A DNA stretch of 64,000 bases from G963677445 sp963678275 (lineage in GTDB: Bacteria > Bacteroidota > Ignavibacteria > Ignavibacteriales > Melioribacteraceae): positions 3,348,001-3,412,000 of the forward strand of contig OY782765.1 in assembly GCA_963678275.1 (NCBI GenBank), in the 5' to 3' direction. The position numbers were made by a program, and so were the translations under genes. Shown here one piece after another: positions 1 to 9,322 of this stretch (position 1 is its first letter; the number at the start of each line of letters is the position of its first letter). The notes below the pieces were generated by a model. That model was given only the letters and a program-made list of their open reading frames with translations, did not search any database and was not told the DNA's origin.

Positions 1-2617
1 AGTTACCACATAGTTTATGCGCTGAACCCAGGTTATTAAGCAGGTTGCCTTCCATCTTTTTGTCTTTAAGTTTTAAAGCAATGGGCAAGGCTTCATTTAA
101 ATAAATCAGCGCGGAATCTGCCTTTGCTTGTTTGATATAGCCAACGCCGATTGCATTAAGCAATTCCATCCTAACCGGATTAGTAAAGTTTACGGAGGTA
201 TCATTAAGTTGCAAAACCCTGTCTTGTGTTAAAAGATACCAGCGATCCTTTTCACTTAATGAAACCTTATAAACCTGGTCCCGATTGTTACGGACAGTTA
301 TTACATTGGGATGTTCCGGTTCGAAAAATATTTCCAAAATGCTGAGCGCTTCATTATATTTTTCCAGCGCCCCTGCATAATCCCCCCTGGAGGCCAGTAC
401 TACGGCGATATTGTTTAAATCTCTTGCCACATCGGGATGATTCCTCCCGAAATATGCTTCATCAATGCTGAGCGCTTCATTATGTTTTTCCAGCGCACCG
501 TCATAATCCCCCCTCGATTTCAATACTACGGCGATATTGTTTAAATCTATTGCCACATCGGGATGATTCCTACCGTAATATGCTTCATCGATACTGAGAG
601 CTTCATTATATTTTTCCAGCGCCCCTGCATAATCCCCCCTGGAGGCCAGTACTACGGCGATATTGTTTAAATCTCTTGCCACATCGGGATGATTCCTCCC
701 GAAATATGCTTCATCAATGCTGAGCGCTTCATTAAATTTTTCCAGCGCCCCGTCATAATCCCCCCTCGATTTCAGTACTACGGCGATATTGTTCAGTATT
801 CTGGCAACCCTGGGATGATTCCTCCAGAAATATGCTTCATCAATGCTGAGCGCTTCATTATATTTTTCCAGCGCACCGTCATAATCCCCCCTCGATTCCA
901 GTACTACGGCGATATTGTTCAGTATTCTGGCAACCCTGGGATGATTCCTCCCGAAATATGCTTCATCAATGCTGAGCGCTTCATTATATTTTTCCAGCGC
1001 ACCGTCATAATCCCCCCTCGATTTCAGCACTCCGGCGATATTGTTCAGTATTCTGGCAACCCTGGGATGATTCCTCCCGAAATATGCTTCATCGATCCTG
1101 AGCGCTTCATTATATTTTTCCAGCGCACCGTCATAATCCCCCCTCAATTCCAGTACTACAGCGATATTGTTCAGTATTCTGGCAACCCTGGGATGATTCC
1201 TACCGTAATATGCTTCATCAATGCTGAGCGCTTCATTATATTTTTCCAGCGCCCCTGCATAATCCCCCCTCGATTTAAGTACTACGGCGATATTGTTCAG
1301 TATTCTGGCAACGCTGGGATGATTCCTCCCGAAATATGCTTCATCGATACTGAGAGCTTCATTATATTTTTCCAGCGCCCCTGCATAATCCCCCCTCGAT
1401 TCCAGTACTACGGCGATATTGTTCAGTATTCTGGCAACGCTGGGATGATTCCTACCGTAATATGCTTCATCGATCCCGAGAGCTTCATTTAATTTTTCCA
1501 GCGCACCGTCATAATCCCCCCTCGATTTCAGTACTACGGCTATGTTGTTCAGTCCGGTGGCAACGTTGGGATGATTCCTACCGAAATATGCTTCATCAAT
1601 GCTGAGCGCTTCATTATGTTTTTCCAGCGCACCGTCATAATCCCCCCTCGATTCCAGTACTACGGCGATATTGTTTAAAATTGTGGCAACCTCCGGATGA
1701 TCAGATGGGAACTCACACCTGGCAACAAAAAGCGCTTTATTATATGCTATAAGAGACCTTTCATGCAAAGCCAGCTCACTTAAAGACCTTCCAAGCATAT
1801 TGAGCCGCGTTAAGTTATTCGGACTGAGGCTATCCGCTTTTGAAAAATAATACAAAGAGCTGTCATAACGCGCTTCTTCGAAGAAGGTCAGTCCCAGGTT
1901 ATAATATTCTTCCGGCAGGCGGGATTCAGCCTGTTGAGCCTCACGAACCATTTTTTCATCCTTTGTGATGGCTCCCCGAAAATATTTTTTTGCTTCTTCA
2001 CCTTTTGCTTTTTTTATTTTGTAGTCACTGGCGGCGTACATATCATCCAATGCCGCAAGTCCTCTTTTATTTAAATCGGGACTGGAGCGCAACATATCTT
2101 TATAACTTTCCACCGCGGTCAATAACATTTCTTTTGAAATACCCAATCGCACCGCCTCTTCAGCAAGTATGTCGCGGCGGTCAAATTCCTCTTCTTTCGC
2201 GCTCACCGCCGCATCTATTTTTTGTCGCAGGATATGGTCCAGCATTTTTTCATTTTTCACCAACAGTAAAGAGCCTTTATTAACCAGAATGATCTGAAAA
2301 TGAGGCTGTATGTCCGGATTAAAAGCCAGCCTGAGTTTTTGATCAGGGGGCTCTAAAATTACCATATTTTCTTTTTTGACTTCAACAAACAAATCGACTC
2401 CGCCCGTTATTTTATAGGCGTTACATTTTTCCTCTGAAACCTGAAAGGTGAAATAACCGTGCTGATCGGTGGTCTGGCTGTCAAAACCGGGTAATCGAAC
2501 CTCCGCGAAAGAAATGCCGATAGTGTCGGAATCAATAACCCGCCCCCTGATATTATATTGGCTAAAAGTATTATTAGCGAAGATTATAAATATTAAAATA
2601 ATTACAAAACCTTTCAT
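1..2617 (-). CDS. Secreted TPR (kinesin-light-chain-like) repeat protein, C-terminus outside window
   Basis: The reading frame is open from an ATG at 2617 to the left edge, about 872 codons, with no stop, so the C-terminus is missing. A strong AAGGAGGAG ribosome site abuts the ATG. Residues 1-19 form a signal peptide (MKGFVIILIFIIFA core). Residues ~20-65 resemble a carboxypeptidase regulatory-like beta-sandwich (IRGRVIDSD...TTDQHGYFTF). A helical linker with single TPRs follows. From about 1714 to 329 come eleven or so 42-residue units (126 bp each) with the core RGDYDGALEKYNEALSIDE and a NHP(D/R/S)VA turn, as in kinesin light chain type TPRs. TPR arrays bind proteins; the partner is unknown. 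The ATG overlaps the stop of the upstream gene (ATGA), so the two are translationally coupled. The DNA of the units is nearly identical, showing recent expansion. Confidence 0.88.
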   Translation of the reverse strand, partial: MKGFVIILIFIIFANNTFSQYNIRGRVIDSDTIGISFAEVRLPGFDSQTTDQHGYFTFQVSEEKCNAYKITGGVDLFVEVKKENMVILEPPDQKLRLAFNPDIQPHFQIILVNKGSLLLVKNEKMLDHILRQKIDAAVSAKEEEFDRRDILAEEAVRLGISKEMLLTAVESYKDMLRSSPDLNKRGLAALDDMYAASDYKIKKAKGEEAKKYFRGAITKDEKMVREAQQAESRLPEEYYNLGLTFFEEARYDSSLYYFSKADSLSPNNLTRLNMLGRSLSELALHERSLIAYNKALFVARCEFPSDHPEVATILNNIAVVLESRGDYDGALEKHNEALSIDEAYFGRNHPNVATGLNNIAVVLKSRGDYDGALEKLNEALGIDEAYYGRNHPSVARILNNIAVVLESRGDYAGALEKYNEALSIDEAYFGRNHPSVARILNNIAVVLKSRGDYAGALEKYNEALSIDEAYYGRNHPRVARILNNIAVVLELRGDYDGALEKYNEALRIDEAYFGRNHPRVARILNNIAGVLKSRGDYDGALEKYNEALSIDEAYFGRNHPRVARILNNIAVVLESRGDYDGALEKYNEALSIDEAYFWRNHPRVARILNNIAVVLKSRGDYDGALEKFNEALSIDEAYFGRNHPDVARDLNNIAVVLASRGDYAGALEKYNEALSIDEAYYGRNHPDVAIDLNNIAVVLKSRGDYDGALEKHNEALSIDEAYFGRNHPDVARDLNNIAVVLASRGDYAGALEKYNEALSILEIFFEPEHPNVITVRNNRDQVYKVSLSEKDRWYLLTQDRVLQLNDTSVNFTNPVRMELLNAIGVGYIKQAKADSALIYLNEALPIALKLKDKKMEGNLLNNLGSAHKLCGN

Positions 2618-3186
2618 CGCTCCTCCTTAAACAGGATTTTGCTATTCCCCAGAAGGGTTTTATAACCCTGGAAACCGACATAACCGTTCCGGGAAACAAC
2701 TACCCAGGTTGTTTCCCCTGGTTTTGCTTTTACCTCAAAATTAAACTCACCGGTGGAAGTTGTTTTTCCCGCACCAATTCTGACTGTGTCTCTGTCATAT
2801 CTGTAAATCTCAATATTGGCAGATTTGGCCGGTTTGCCTTGTCTGTCAATAACAATTCCATAAAATCGTGAACTTGATGGAGTCCATGATTCCCTGATCT
2901 TATTTGGAATATCCAGTATAAATGTGAAAATGGCGATAAAAGCGACAATGATACCCAGCCAATATTTCAGCCTATCTGATTTTTTTTCTACCCCTTTTGA
3001 ATTTTTACCACGGGGAGATATTATTCGATTCCTGAAAACTCTTTTCCCGGTTTTGTTGAAGTTATTCAGAATATTTCCTTTTGTTAAAATAAAATGTTGA
3101 GAAGAAAATATAGAGATTTTACCCGGCTCAAAAATATACCCGGTTGTTGAATCAAGAACTACTTTATTTCCGGCAGTGCTCCTCAA
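2614..3186 (-). CDS. Membrane-anchored protein with carboxypeptidase-regulatory-like domain
   Basis: A 190-residue frame with one membrane segment at about residues 75-92 (YWLGIIVAFIAIFTFIL) and a periplasmic or exported C-terminal domain (FYGIVIDRQGKPAKSANIEI...STGEFNFEV) of the carboxypeptidase regulatory/CNA-B-like fold. A basic, Ser/Asn-rich N-terminal part precedes the membrane segment and is presumably cytoplasmic. The start is uncertain: this frame begins with TTG at 3186 and has no internal ATG. The stop overlaps the ATG of the downstream TPR gene by four bases, and the last codons double as its ribosome site, so the two genes form one operon. They share the same beta-sandwich domain type, which suggests a common complex at the envelope. 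Function not recognised. Confidence 0.65.
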   Translation of the reverse strand: MRSTAGNKVVLDSTTGYIFEPGKISIFSSQHFILTKGNILNNFNKTGKRVFRNRIISPRGKNSKGVEKKSDRLKYWLGIIVAFIAIFTFILDIPNKIRESWTPSSSRFYGIVIDRQGKPAKSANIEIYRYDRDTVRIGAGKTTSTGEFNFEVKAKPGETTWVVVSRNGYVGFQGYKTLLGNSKILFKEER

Positions 3187-3602
3187 GGAAACTCATATTA
3201 CTCTTATCGGGCCGGGAAAAATACATTTATTCTATTTTTGTCTAAAACAAATTTACTCATTATATATTGAGAGCAAAAAACCCCAAATGCAAACAGTCGG
3301 AAGTAAAATAATAAAATTATTGATAATCTGCAAATAATAATTGAAAGTAGTTTATGAATGCCGGAAAAATAATGAGTGAGAGAAAAAGGTCTTCGACTTT
3401 AACCTCCCGAAGCGGAGAAAACTCAGCAACCGATAATTCTTTTAGGGAGGCTGTTCACAAGTTTTTGATCGAAAAGATATTATCCTGAATTTGAGAATAA
3501 TATATGTATGATAAGCAAATCTTTTGTATGTATCAATTCTGGGATAGCCGTCCTTGATTTTAGCTTCAGTTTATCTTAGTTTAGGGAAGGTTATCCCATA
3601 AT
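3187..3602. other. Intergenic region, possible 44-codon ORF
   Basis: This holds the divergent promoter region of the TPR operon and the ATPase gene. A 44-codon plus-strand frame at 3354-3488 starts MNAGKIMSER but has no visible ribosome site, so I do not call it a gene. No repeat module of the kind seen in other gaps is evident. Confidence 0.4.
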
Positions 3603-5021
3603 ATGGATTTATTTATGCTCCCTGTTTCAAAAATGTTACAAACAAGAATAACTTCGGATAATTCCTGGTGGCAGGAACGCCGGATTCCGTTTTATAATAA
3701 TTTAAGCAAACGCAGGTATTTCAGGGGATTTTTTAGTCTGGTCAGCCAGGTTTCTCCTCACAGGGCTGTAGTGTTGATGGGTCCCCGCAGGGTGGGTAAA
3801 ACGGTATTGATGTACCAGACAATTCAGGAATTAATTAATTCGGGAGTTAATCCACGTAAAATTTTTTACTATAGTCTTGATACGCCCATTTATACGAATC
3901 TTTTTCTGGAAGAACTTATTCTGGAGACACTATCGATATATGATGAATCTCCTGATGGGTGTTATATATTTTTTGATGAAGTGCAATATCTGAAGGACTG
4001 GGAGATTCATCTGAAGTCACTGGTCGATCGTTACAGGAGGACAAAATTTGTGGCGGGTGGTAGCGCCGCCGCCGCTTTGAGAATGAAGAGCATAGAAAGC
4101 GGTGCCGGCAGATTTACAGATTATTTTTTGCCGCCGCTGACTTTCGCGGAATATATTGACCTGAATAACTATAATATATCACTCGATGAATTGAATACTG
4201 ATTTCCCGGGCGCGGAAAAAATATATAATAGTGAAGATATTGACAGTTTTAACGATCATTTTATCGATTATATTAACTTCGGAGGATTCCCTGAAATAGC
4301 GTTGAATTCAGAAACTGTAAAAAATCCGGAAAGAATTATTCAGATGGATATCACCGATAAGGTTATTATGAAAGATTTACCCGGACTTTTCGGTATCGAA
4401 AATATTTTGGAATTGCAGCAGTTTTTTAATGTGCTTTCATACAGGTCGGGCGAAATTCTTGATTTCACGGGGGTTTCGCAGGAAACGAAAACTGACATTA
4501 AAACAATCAAGAAATACCTGAAGTATCTTGAAGCGGTATTCCTTATAAAAATTCTGCACAGGGTTGATATAACTGCAAAAAGGTTTAAGAATATTACTCA
4601 ATTTAAGGTTTTCCTTACCAATCCAAGTTTGTTTACCGGTTTATTCGGGAAAGTGAAACCGGGGGATGAAAGATTTCCCCACCTGGTAGAAACTACACTT
4701 TTTGCCCAGGAATTTTATGAAGGGCATAATTACCTGCGTTACGCGAACTGGAAAAGCGGAAGCAATGAAGGGGAGGTGGATTTAATAGAGTTAAAGAGGA
4801 ATTTCCAGGGCGTCGCCCGGGCTGTTGAAGTTAAGTGGTCCGATAATCCCAAAACTTCCCCGCTAAAATATTTTATGGGTAAAAACAATTTGAGCAAAGG
4901 AGTTATTACCAGTAAAACAAAATTTGAAATATCTGAAAATCTGCTGGTCATTCCCTCCAGTCTCTATGCGTATACCAGGGGCAAAAACTCCCTGGATAAG
5001 CCGGATGAAGAGCTGGGATGA
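3603..5021 (+). CDS. AAA ATPase with DUF4143 domain
   Basis: A P-loop ATPase of the AAA_14/DUF4143 type, 472 residues, the usual length. Walker A is GPRRVGKT at 60-67 and Walker B is YIFFDEVQ at 121-128. The segment ESGAGRFTDYFLPPLTFAEY at 165-184 matches the family's conserved GR...LPPLSF block. The C-terminal DUF4143 part carries EVDLIE and AVEVKW, the residues of its degenerate PD-(D/E)XK-like fold. The usual TGSSS sensor reads AGGSAAA. These cytoplasmic ATPases are common, often variable, in bacterial and archaeal genomes; their cellular role is poorly known. The start could also be the Met at residue 5 or 11. It converges with an antitoxin-like gene 12 bp downstream. There are no clear partner genes. 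Confidence 0.85.
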   Translation: MDLFMLPVSKMLQTRITSDNSWWQERRIPFYNNLSKRRYFRGFFSLVSQVSPHRAVVLMGPRRVGKTVLMYQTIQELINSGVNPRKIFYYSLDTPIYTNLFLEELILETLSIYDESPDGCYIFFDEVQYLKDWEIHLKSLVDRYRRTKFVAGGSAAAALRMKSIESGAGRFTDYFLPPLTFAEYIDLNNYNISLDELNTDFPGAEKIYNSEDIDSFNDHFIDYINFGGFPEIALNSETVKNPERIIQMDITDKVIMKDLPGLFGIENILELQQFFNVLSYRSGEILDFTGVSQETKTDIKTIKKYLKYLEAVFLIKILHRVDITAKRFKNITQFKVFLTNPSLFTGLFGKVKPGDERFPHLVETTLFAQEFYEGHNYLRYANWKSGSNEGEVDLIELKRNFQGVARAVEVKWSDNPKTSPLKYFMGKNNLSKGVITSKTKFEISENLLVIPSSLYAYTRGKNSLDKPDEELG

Positions 5022-5032
5022 ACAAACATATT

Positions 5033-5332
5033 TTATGAGCGGGATTCCATGTTAAATAAAATCGATCTGTAGTCTTTGCCTAAAACCAGCGCGGCGCGTT
5101 CTAATGTTTGAAGGGTCACTGATTCATTTTTGGGGTCAGGCAATCTGTCAATTGAAGACCGGCTGGTTTTCATTTGTCTCGCCATCGCCGCTTTTGAAAG
5201 ATTCTTTTTTGTTATAAGCTCATTAATTTGAAAGGCAATCACTCTTTTAATGGCTGTGGCTTCAACTTCCGCCAGCAAACCTTCCCTTTCAGGAAAATCA
5301 TCAAAGTCGCTTCCGATAAATTTATTATTCAT
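5033..5332 (-). CDS. XRE-family DNA-binding protein, orphan HigA-like antitoxin
   Basis: A 99-residue helix-turn-helix protein. The N-terminal acidic segment (FDDFPEREGLLAEVEATAIK) and the HTH core (LSKAAMARQMKTSRSSIDRL...SVTLQTLERAALVLG, residues ~45-85) match the antitoxins of HigBA/RelE-type modules, which repress their own operon and neutralise the toxin. In most relatives the helix after the HTH reads RLLDP; here it reads RLPDP. No toxin gene is adjacent: upstream lies a repeat region and downstream the convergent ATPase. I infer an orphan antitoxin or a free-standing regulator. The ATG at 5332 has no strong ribosome site. Confidence 0.8.
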   Translation of the reverse strand: MNNKFIGSDFDDFPEREGLLAEVEATAIKRVIAFQINELITKKNLSKAAMARQMKTSRSSIDRLPDPKNESVTLQTLERAALVLGKDYRSILFNMESRS

Positions 5333-5871
5333 AAACTGGCAAAGCCAGAAACACTGAACCTGTCTGGTAGCTGAGCGGAGTCGAAGCTACCGCCGCTGGT
5401 TTCGATCCGCCGCGGCGGACTTACCACCGGCTGTGTTCATGAAAAATTTGCCATTTTACGTAGAATTTAACTCCTTATGGAATAATCTGGAAGTGCCAGA
5501 TAAAAAATTGAATCCGAAAAAGGAATCGTACTCGTTCTCGTAATCGTACTTCGTACTCGTCTTTTTAAAACGCTCGAGTTACTCGAGAACGATTACGAGT
5601 ACCGCTTTGCCCCCAGGGGATATTCCATGAGTACGATAAAATTTTGCCATTTTACGTAGAATTTAACTCCTTACGGAACAATTAACTCCTGGTATTATTT
5701 GCTCTTTTCTTGCCAAATTTACATCATCATCAGGTATTTTTCGGGATTTTTTTATAAATCCATGTGCAATGCACCATTATTGGTACACTACGTCAATGGT
5801 TTTTCACAGGACTAATATGTTTCTGAAATTAATCTGACGACTATTTGTATTCGCAAAAAGAAGGGCATTCA
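5333..5871. repeat. Dispersed repeat modules (CTGGC hairpin, GGTAGCTGAGCGG block, TCGTACTCG stutter, GCGTAGAATTTAAC block)
   Basis: No gene. The gap carries four dispersed families. A CTGGCAAAGCCAG hairpin at ~5337. A ~65-bp block 5370-5433 beginning GGTAGCTGAGCGGAGTCGAA and holding the palindrome TCCGCCGCGGCGGA, repeated near 31,412 and 56,019. A stuttering segment of TCGTACTCG/TAATCG words with an inverted partner at 5520-5618, repeated near 9110, 18,110 and 23,870. Two copies of CCATTTTACGTAGAATTTAA, at ~5452 and ~5645, a module found in at least eight gaps of this window. Confidence 0.75.
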
Positions 5872-5900
5872 GAAAAGCGCCGCTTAATGATTCGCGGCGC
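5872..5900 (-). terminator. Rho-independent terminator of the peptidase gene
   Basis: A perfect 7-bp GCGCCGC/GCGGCGC stem (5877-5883 with 5894-5900), followed on the minus strand by TTTTCT, 29 bp past the stop codon at 5930. Confidence 0.85.
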
Positions 5901-5929
5901 ATCTTGAATTTTATTGGGTGGGGATTCTA

Positions 5930-7336
5930 TTAGTTGTTAAACATGGCTGAGCGGAGGGGATCCCAGGCGGGGATTGTTTTGGGATCTTTATCGAGAATTT
6001 TCAGGTCTTCTTCATCGATATATTTTTTATCGATAATTACGTTGAATACATATTTATCGAACCAGCAGTCATACATTGCCCAGTAGCCTGAATTGCCAAT
6101 GTCTGTTCCCCATGAGTTTTCCACTTTCCATTTTAGAACTTTGTCATCTTCCGTGTCGGCAGCTACAAATACCATCGCGTGATTGGCAACGCTTGCCTTA
6201 TATTTGATACGGTCAGCTTTTGACAAATTATCTTTGATTCCGTAGAGGTGTTCGTAATCATAGATATTGCCCGCCATAATGCCATGTTCTCTTTCCATCT
6301 GCCAGCCGGCGTCGGCAGAAAACCACACAGGTTGTTTATCCTTAAGAGCTTTCAGCGCGTATTTTTTAAGTTTCTCTGTGCTGACATTTATGAAATCCCA
6401 GTCGGGAGTTTCAATCATGTTTGTGCACATATTAATTTTGTAATGTTCATTATAGGGGAAAGAAGGATAATCTACTACTGAAACATAATCATAAAGATTC
6501 AGTCCTACAGCCTCTTTATAAAACTCAACCGGGGTATATTCTTTTTCAACAATTTTATCTTCTTTGTTTTTATAAATCCAGGTGAATTTTTCAGGAGGAC
6601 AGCCAAAATGCATAACAAGAACCCGGTAATATTCTTTCAGCATCTCAACTTTTCTTTCTCTTAATTCATCAGTATCTTTTCCATCTTTCACCATCCCCCT
6701 CAACTCCACGGCGCAGTTACGGGAATAATTATCGAATATTTTATTGATGGAGCCCGATTTACTTGTGTTTTCAGTTTCAGGCATAATTTCCGATGGCACA
6801 ACGCCATATTTGTTAATAAGGTTGACGGCATAATTCCACCAGCCTCCATCGGGAATCGGAGTTCCGAGGAATGCCTGGAGTTCACGGTCATCAACATCGC
6901 GGTCCGCTGTTTCAATAATTTTTTCCAGGAAATAATTTGCTTTATCCATTTTATCCCAGAAAAAGAGATAAGCAAGTGAAAATTTAAATGAGGATAGTTT
7001 GAATTTTTCCATAACCACAGGGCGCATGATGTTTGTCGCGGCAAACATCCAGCAGCGACCTGTTCTCTTCTGGTTTGTAATTCCTTTTGCGTCAACTTCG
7101 ACATCATAAAAATCATTGTGGCTGTTAACAAGTTTTCTGTTGAGAGCAAGCTCTTTAACACTGTTATTTGTAACAGCATTAATCAACGCAATATCCTTTG
7201 CGTCAGGTTTAAATGATCCCTGAACTTCTTTAATTAATTCGGAATCAAAGGTTTTATTTTCCTGAGCGAAAATAAGAGAAGAGAAGGCTAATACTACAAT
7301 TGACAATATAAATGGAGCGCGGTATCTTTTTAACAT
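5930..7336 (-). CDS. Exported aminopeptidase C / bleomycin hydrolase-like cysteine peptidase (C1B)
   Basis: Papain-fold peptidase of family C1B, 468 residues against about 450 for cytosolic PepC. The catalytic Cys is C95 in QKRTGRCWMFAATN, with Q89 as the oxyanion residue; the His is H386 in ANHAMVF and the Asn is N407 in VENSWG. GGWWNYAVNLINKYGVVP at 164-181 is also typical. A clear signal peptide (residues 1-24, ending FAQ) precedes the domain, so the enzyme should act in the periplasm or beyond rather than in the cytosol as in lactic bacteria or eukaryotes. The family forms hexamers whose C-terminal arm gates aminopeptidase activity; the arm is present (ends RSAMFNN). AAGGAAA lies upstream of the ATG and a terminator lies downstream, so the gene is probably monocistronic. 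Confidence 0.93.
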   Translation of the reverse strand: MLKRYRAPFILSIVVLAFSSLIFAQENKTFDSELIKEVQGSFKPDAKDIALINAVTNNSVKELALNRKLVNSHNDFYDVEVDAKGITNQKRTGRCWMFAATNIMRPVVMEKFKLSSFKFSLAYLFFWDKMDKANYFLEKIIETADRDVDDRELQAFLGTPIPDGGWWNYAVNLINKYGVVPSEIMPETENTSKSGSINKIFDNYSRNCAVELRGMVKDGKDTDELRERKVEMLKEYYRVLVMHFGCPPEKFTWIYKNKEDKIVEKEYTPVEFYKEAVGLNLYDYVSVVDYPSFPYNEHYKINMCTNMIETPDWDFINVSTEKLKKYALKALKDKQPVWFSADAGWQMEREHGIMAGNIYDYEHLYGIKDNLSKADRIKYKASVANHAMVFVAADTEDDKVLKWKVENSWGTDIGNSGYWAMYDCWFDKYVFNVIIDKKYIDEEDLKILDKDPKTIPAWDPLRSAMFNN

Positions 7337-7700
7337 ATCTTTCCTTCGGTTTTATTCATAAATAAGGTACCATAATTTATGAAATTTTGGGCTATTGTTA
7401 CAGTGGGAAATTTTTCTCAATTTTCACTTTATTATAGGCAAAATTATTGGTCAGAGTATATTTTTTATACTCAGCATCCGGCAGCACTCAGCTCAACAGC
7501 AGGATTTGTGGCGCCCGGAGAATTCCGAATTAAAATCACAATCGTTTTTACATTTCTTAATTCCTCATTTTTTTCTGGCTCTGCCAGTTTTTGATTATGA
7601 TGGTCACTCTGACAATTTCTTCTGAAATTGCCAGTTTATAAGAACGAGTACGTTTTTTCGGATTTTCATTTTAGCTCTTGCTTGTCCGGTGTAGAACATT
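7337..7700. other. Intergenic region with a degraded CTGGC hairpin
   Basis: This holds the promoter of the peptidase gene. A CTGGCTCTGCCAG hairpin at ~7575 and an ACGAGTACG fragment at ~7645 belong to the dispersed repeat families. Short frames here have no ribosome site and match nothing recognisable. Confidence 0.45.
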
Positions 7701-8174
7701 TCAAAATCCTCTAACCTGCCTGCCTTGTTCTGTTAAAATATATTTTTGTTTTCCGCTTGCAGGTTTTTGAGGAATTGTCAGCGCGATCAGTCCGGCGTCA
7801 ATTGCGGGCTGTATATATTTTTTTCTGAAATGTTCTCTGTCAGAGAGGTTGAGTTTTTGCTGTAGTTCTATTCTTGAGTGTTCTCCGGTAAATAACTCCA
7901 ACAATTCTTTTACTTGCGGAGTTACTTGCGGGGTTACTTGCGGGGTTACTTGTTTAATAACAGGAAATGTCATCCTGAGGAAATTGTCAGAAAATTGAAA
8001 ACATTTCTTGTCATAGTGTTCCAAAATTCCCGGGATGCCTGAACCGGGTTGTTCTACCAATTCCAAATCCTTATAAACACGCATAAGTTCTTTATTACGT
8101 GGAATGGAAAATCCTTCAAAAAATTCAATTAACACAAACAATATTTTGTGGACAGGAAATCTACCCGGATTAAA
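7701..8174 (-). pseudogene. C-terminal remnant of an AlbA_2/HATPase_c_4 ATP-binding regulator
   Basis: The frame keeps only the last part of a Schlafen-AlbA/RecG-like ATP-binding protein, which is normally about 400-500 residues. The remaining landmarks are NPGRFP (before the first possible start), SIPRNKELMRVYKDLELVEQ, GSGIPGILEHYDKK and a C-terminal winged helix (REHFRKKYIQPAIDAGLI). A TGA at about 8175-8177 closes the frame and no N-terminal AlbA domain lies upstream. The only possible start is a TTG at 8141 without a ribosome site. The QVTPQVTPQVTPQV stretch is a 12-bp tandem repeat (7910-7953) commonly seen in this family. I infer a truncated, non-functional copy. Confidence 0.75.
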
Positions 8175-8267
8175 TCACTAATATTACTAAAAATTTTTAG
8201 AGCGCATAAACGAGGAATGTTAAAAACAATTTTCTGTCATATCGAATATTCGTAAAATCAGGGCAGG

Positions 8268-8882
8268 TCAGCTTCTCAGCCTGAATCTCTTACTCTCCAG
8301 CTTCTGTTTCGATTTTTTCTTTACTCCTTTGGTTCGGCCTTTTTCAACGAGAAGTGTGAGTATCTCTTTGGTAACTTCCGGGTGGTTTATAACTTTATCC
8401 TGAATTTTCCCATTGCCGTGATTTAATATCTCACTAAACAACTCATCAGATAATCCCTCATCCTCCAGTCTTATTCTGTATGATTCCGAAGGATCATCCA
8501 CCACTCCGCGGCTTTTTAATATACGGGGATCTTTAAAAGGAGGCAGAGTCTGAAGCAGGCTCTCAAGTTTCTGAACCAGCTCTATCCGGTTATTAGTGGA
8601 GTATTCCAGGTATGGTTCATTCCAGTCCCCATCCTCATCATAACCGCCGCTTTCCGAATTGAAGTGTTCCAGATAGTTGATAACAACAAGATTAAACTCC
8701 CCATTCAGGTCATATTCCGGACGCCAGCATATATCGATAAACCTGAGCAGGCGGGGATTTTTAAGCATCAACAGACTTGAACCCTCAAAGTAGTTTTCAT
8801 AACCCTCCTCAGGATCAACCTCATATAGCAGATTCCAGGTTACATGCCATCCGGCCGGTATTCTTAATGGTTGTAATTCCAT
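8268..8882 (-). CDS. Hypothetical acidic protein with LRV-like segment and basic tail
   Basis: A 204-residue frame with no signal peptide or membrane segment. The N-terminal 120 residues (LRIPAGWHVTWNLLYEVDPEEGY, then WRPEYDLNGEFNLVVIN) look like a compact alpha/beta domain with conserved Trp and acidic residues, somewhat like small immunity-type proteins. About residues 160-185 (INHPEVTKEILTLLVEKG) resemble one leucine-rich variant or HEAT-like unit. The end is strongly basic (KKKSKQKLESKRFRLRS). I do not recognise the family. The ribosome site is weak. A degraded copy of the C-terminal coding sequence lies at 10,543-10,570. Confidence 0.6.
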   Translation of the reverse strand: MELQPLRIPAGWHVTWNLLYEVDPEEGYENYFEGSSLLMLKNPRLLRFIDICWRPEYDLNGEFNLVVINYLEHFNSESGGYDEDGDWNEPYLEYSTNNRIELVQKLESLLQTLPPFKDPRILKSRGVVDDPSESYRIRLEDEGLSDELFSEILNHGNGKIQDKVINHPEVTKEILTLLVEKGRTKGVKKKSKQKLESKRFRLRS

Positions 8883-9322
8883 AATTTTTCACTGGTATTA
8901 TAAATATATAAAACGACTCCGAATGAAACAGAGTATGAATAGCTACCGATTTTATCAGGTGGTTTTATCAGGTATAAATTATTTAAAACGCTGAAGAGAT
9001 CAAATATTAACAAAATTTGTTGGAAAGGCAAAAAATTAAAATCAGGACATATGAAAAAATCCTAAAACGGCAGAGCCTGAAAAAAATGAAATCCCAATAA
9101 ATGAATTGTATTCGTAATCGTGCTTCGTACTCGATTTTCCCAAAACGCTCAGGTTATTCGAGAACGAACACGATTACGAGTATCTGTTCATGACAACAGG
9201 GAAATTTTGCCATCCAAAAGAAAACTTACTATTCACGAGGTAATCAGGTAAAAATAATAAATTCACTAAAGATCAATATTGAATTGATATTAAAAATTAC
9301 AACAAAGAACTCTTAATGATTT
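8883..9322. repeat. Intergenic region with TCGTAATCGT stutter module
   Basis: No gene. At 9105-9185 lies a copy of the stuttering TTCGTAATCGTGCTTCGTAC module, whose inverted partner GAACACGATTACGAG lies 50 bp on, as at 5.5 and 23.9 kb. An ATTTTGCCAT fragment follows at ~9204. Confidence 0.6.

Noticed and set aside
689..1492. A repetitive plus-strand frame across the 126-bp repeats
   Set aside because: It is the antisense shadow of the TPR gene; the minus strand has the signal peptide, ribosome site and TPR consensus.
329..1714. Regular direct repeats suggesting a CRISPR array
   Set aside because: The unit is exactly 126 bp with no unique spacers and encodes 42-residue TPRs in one open frame.
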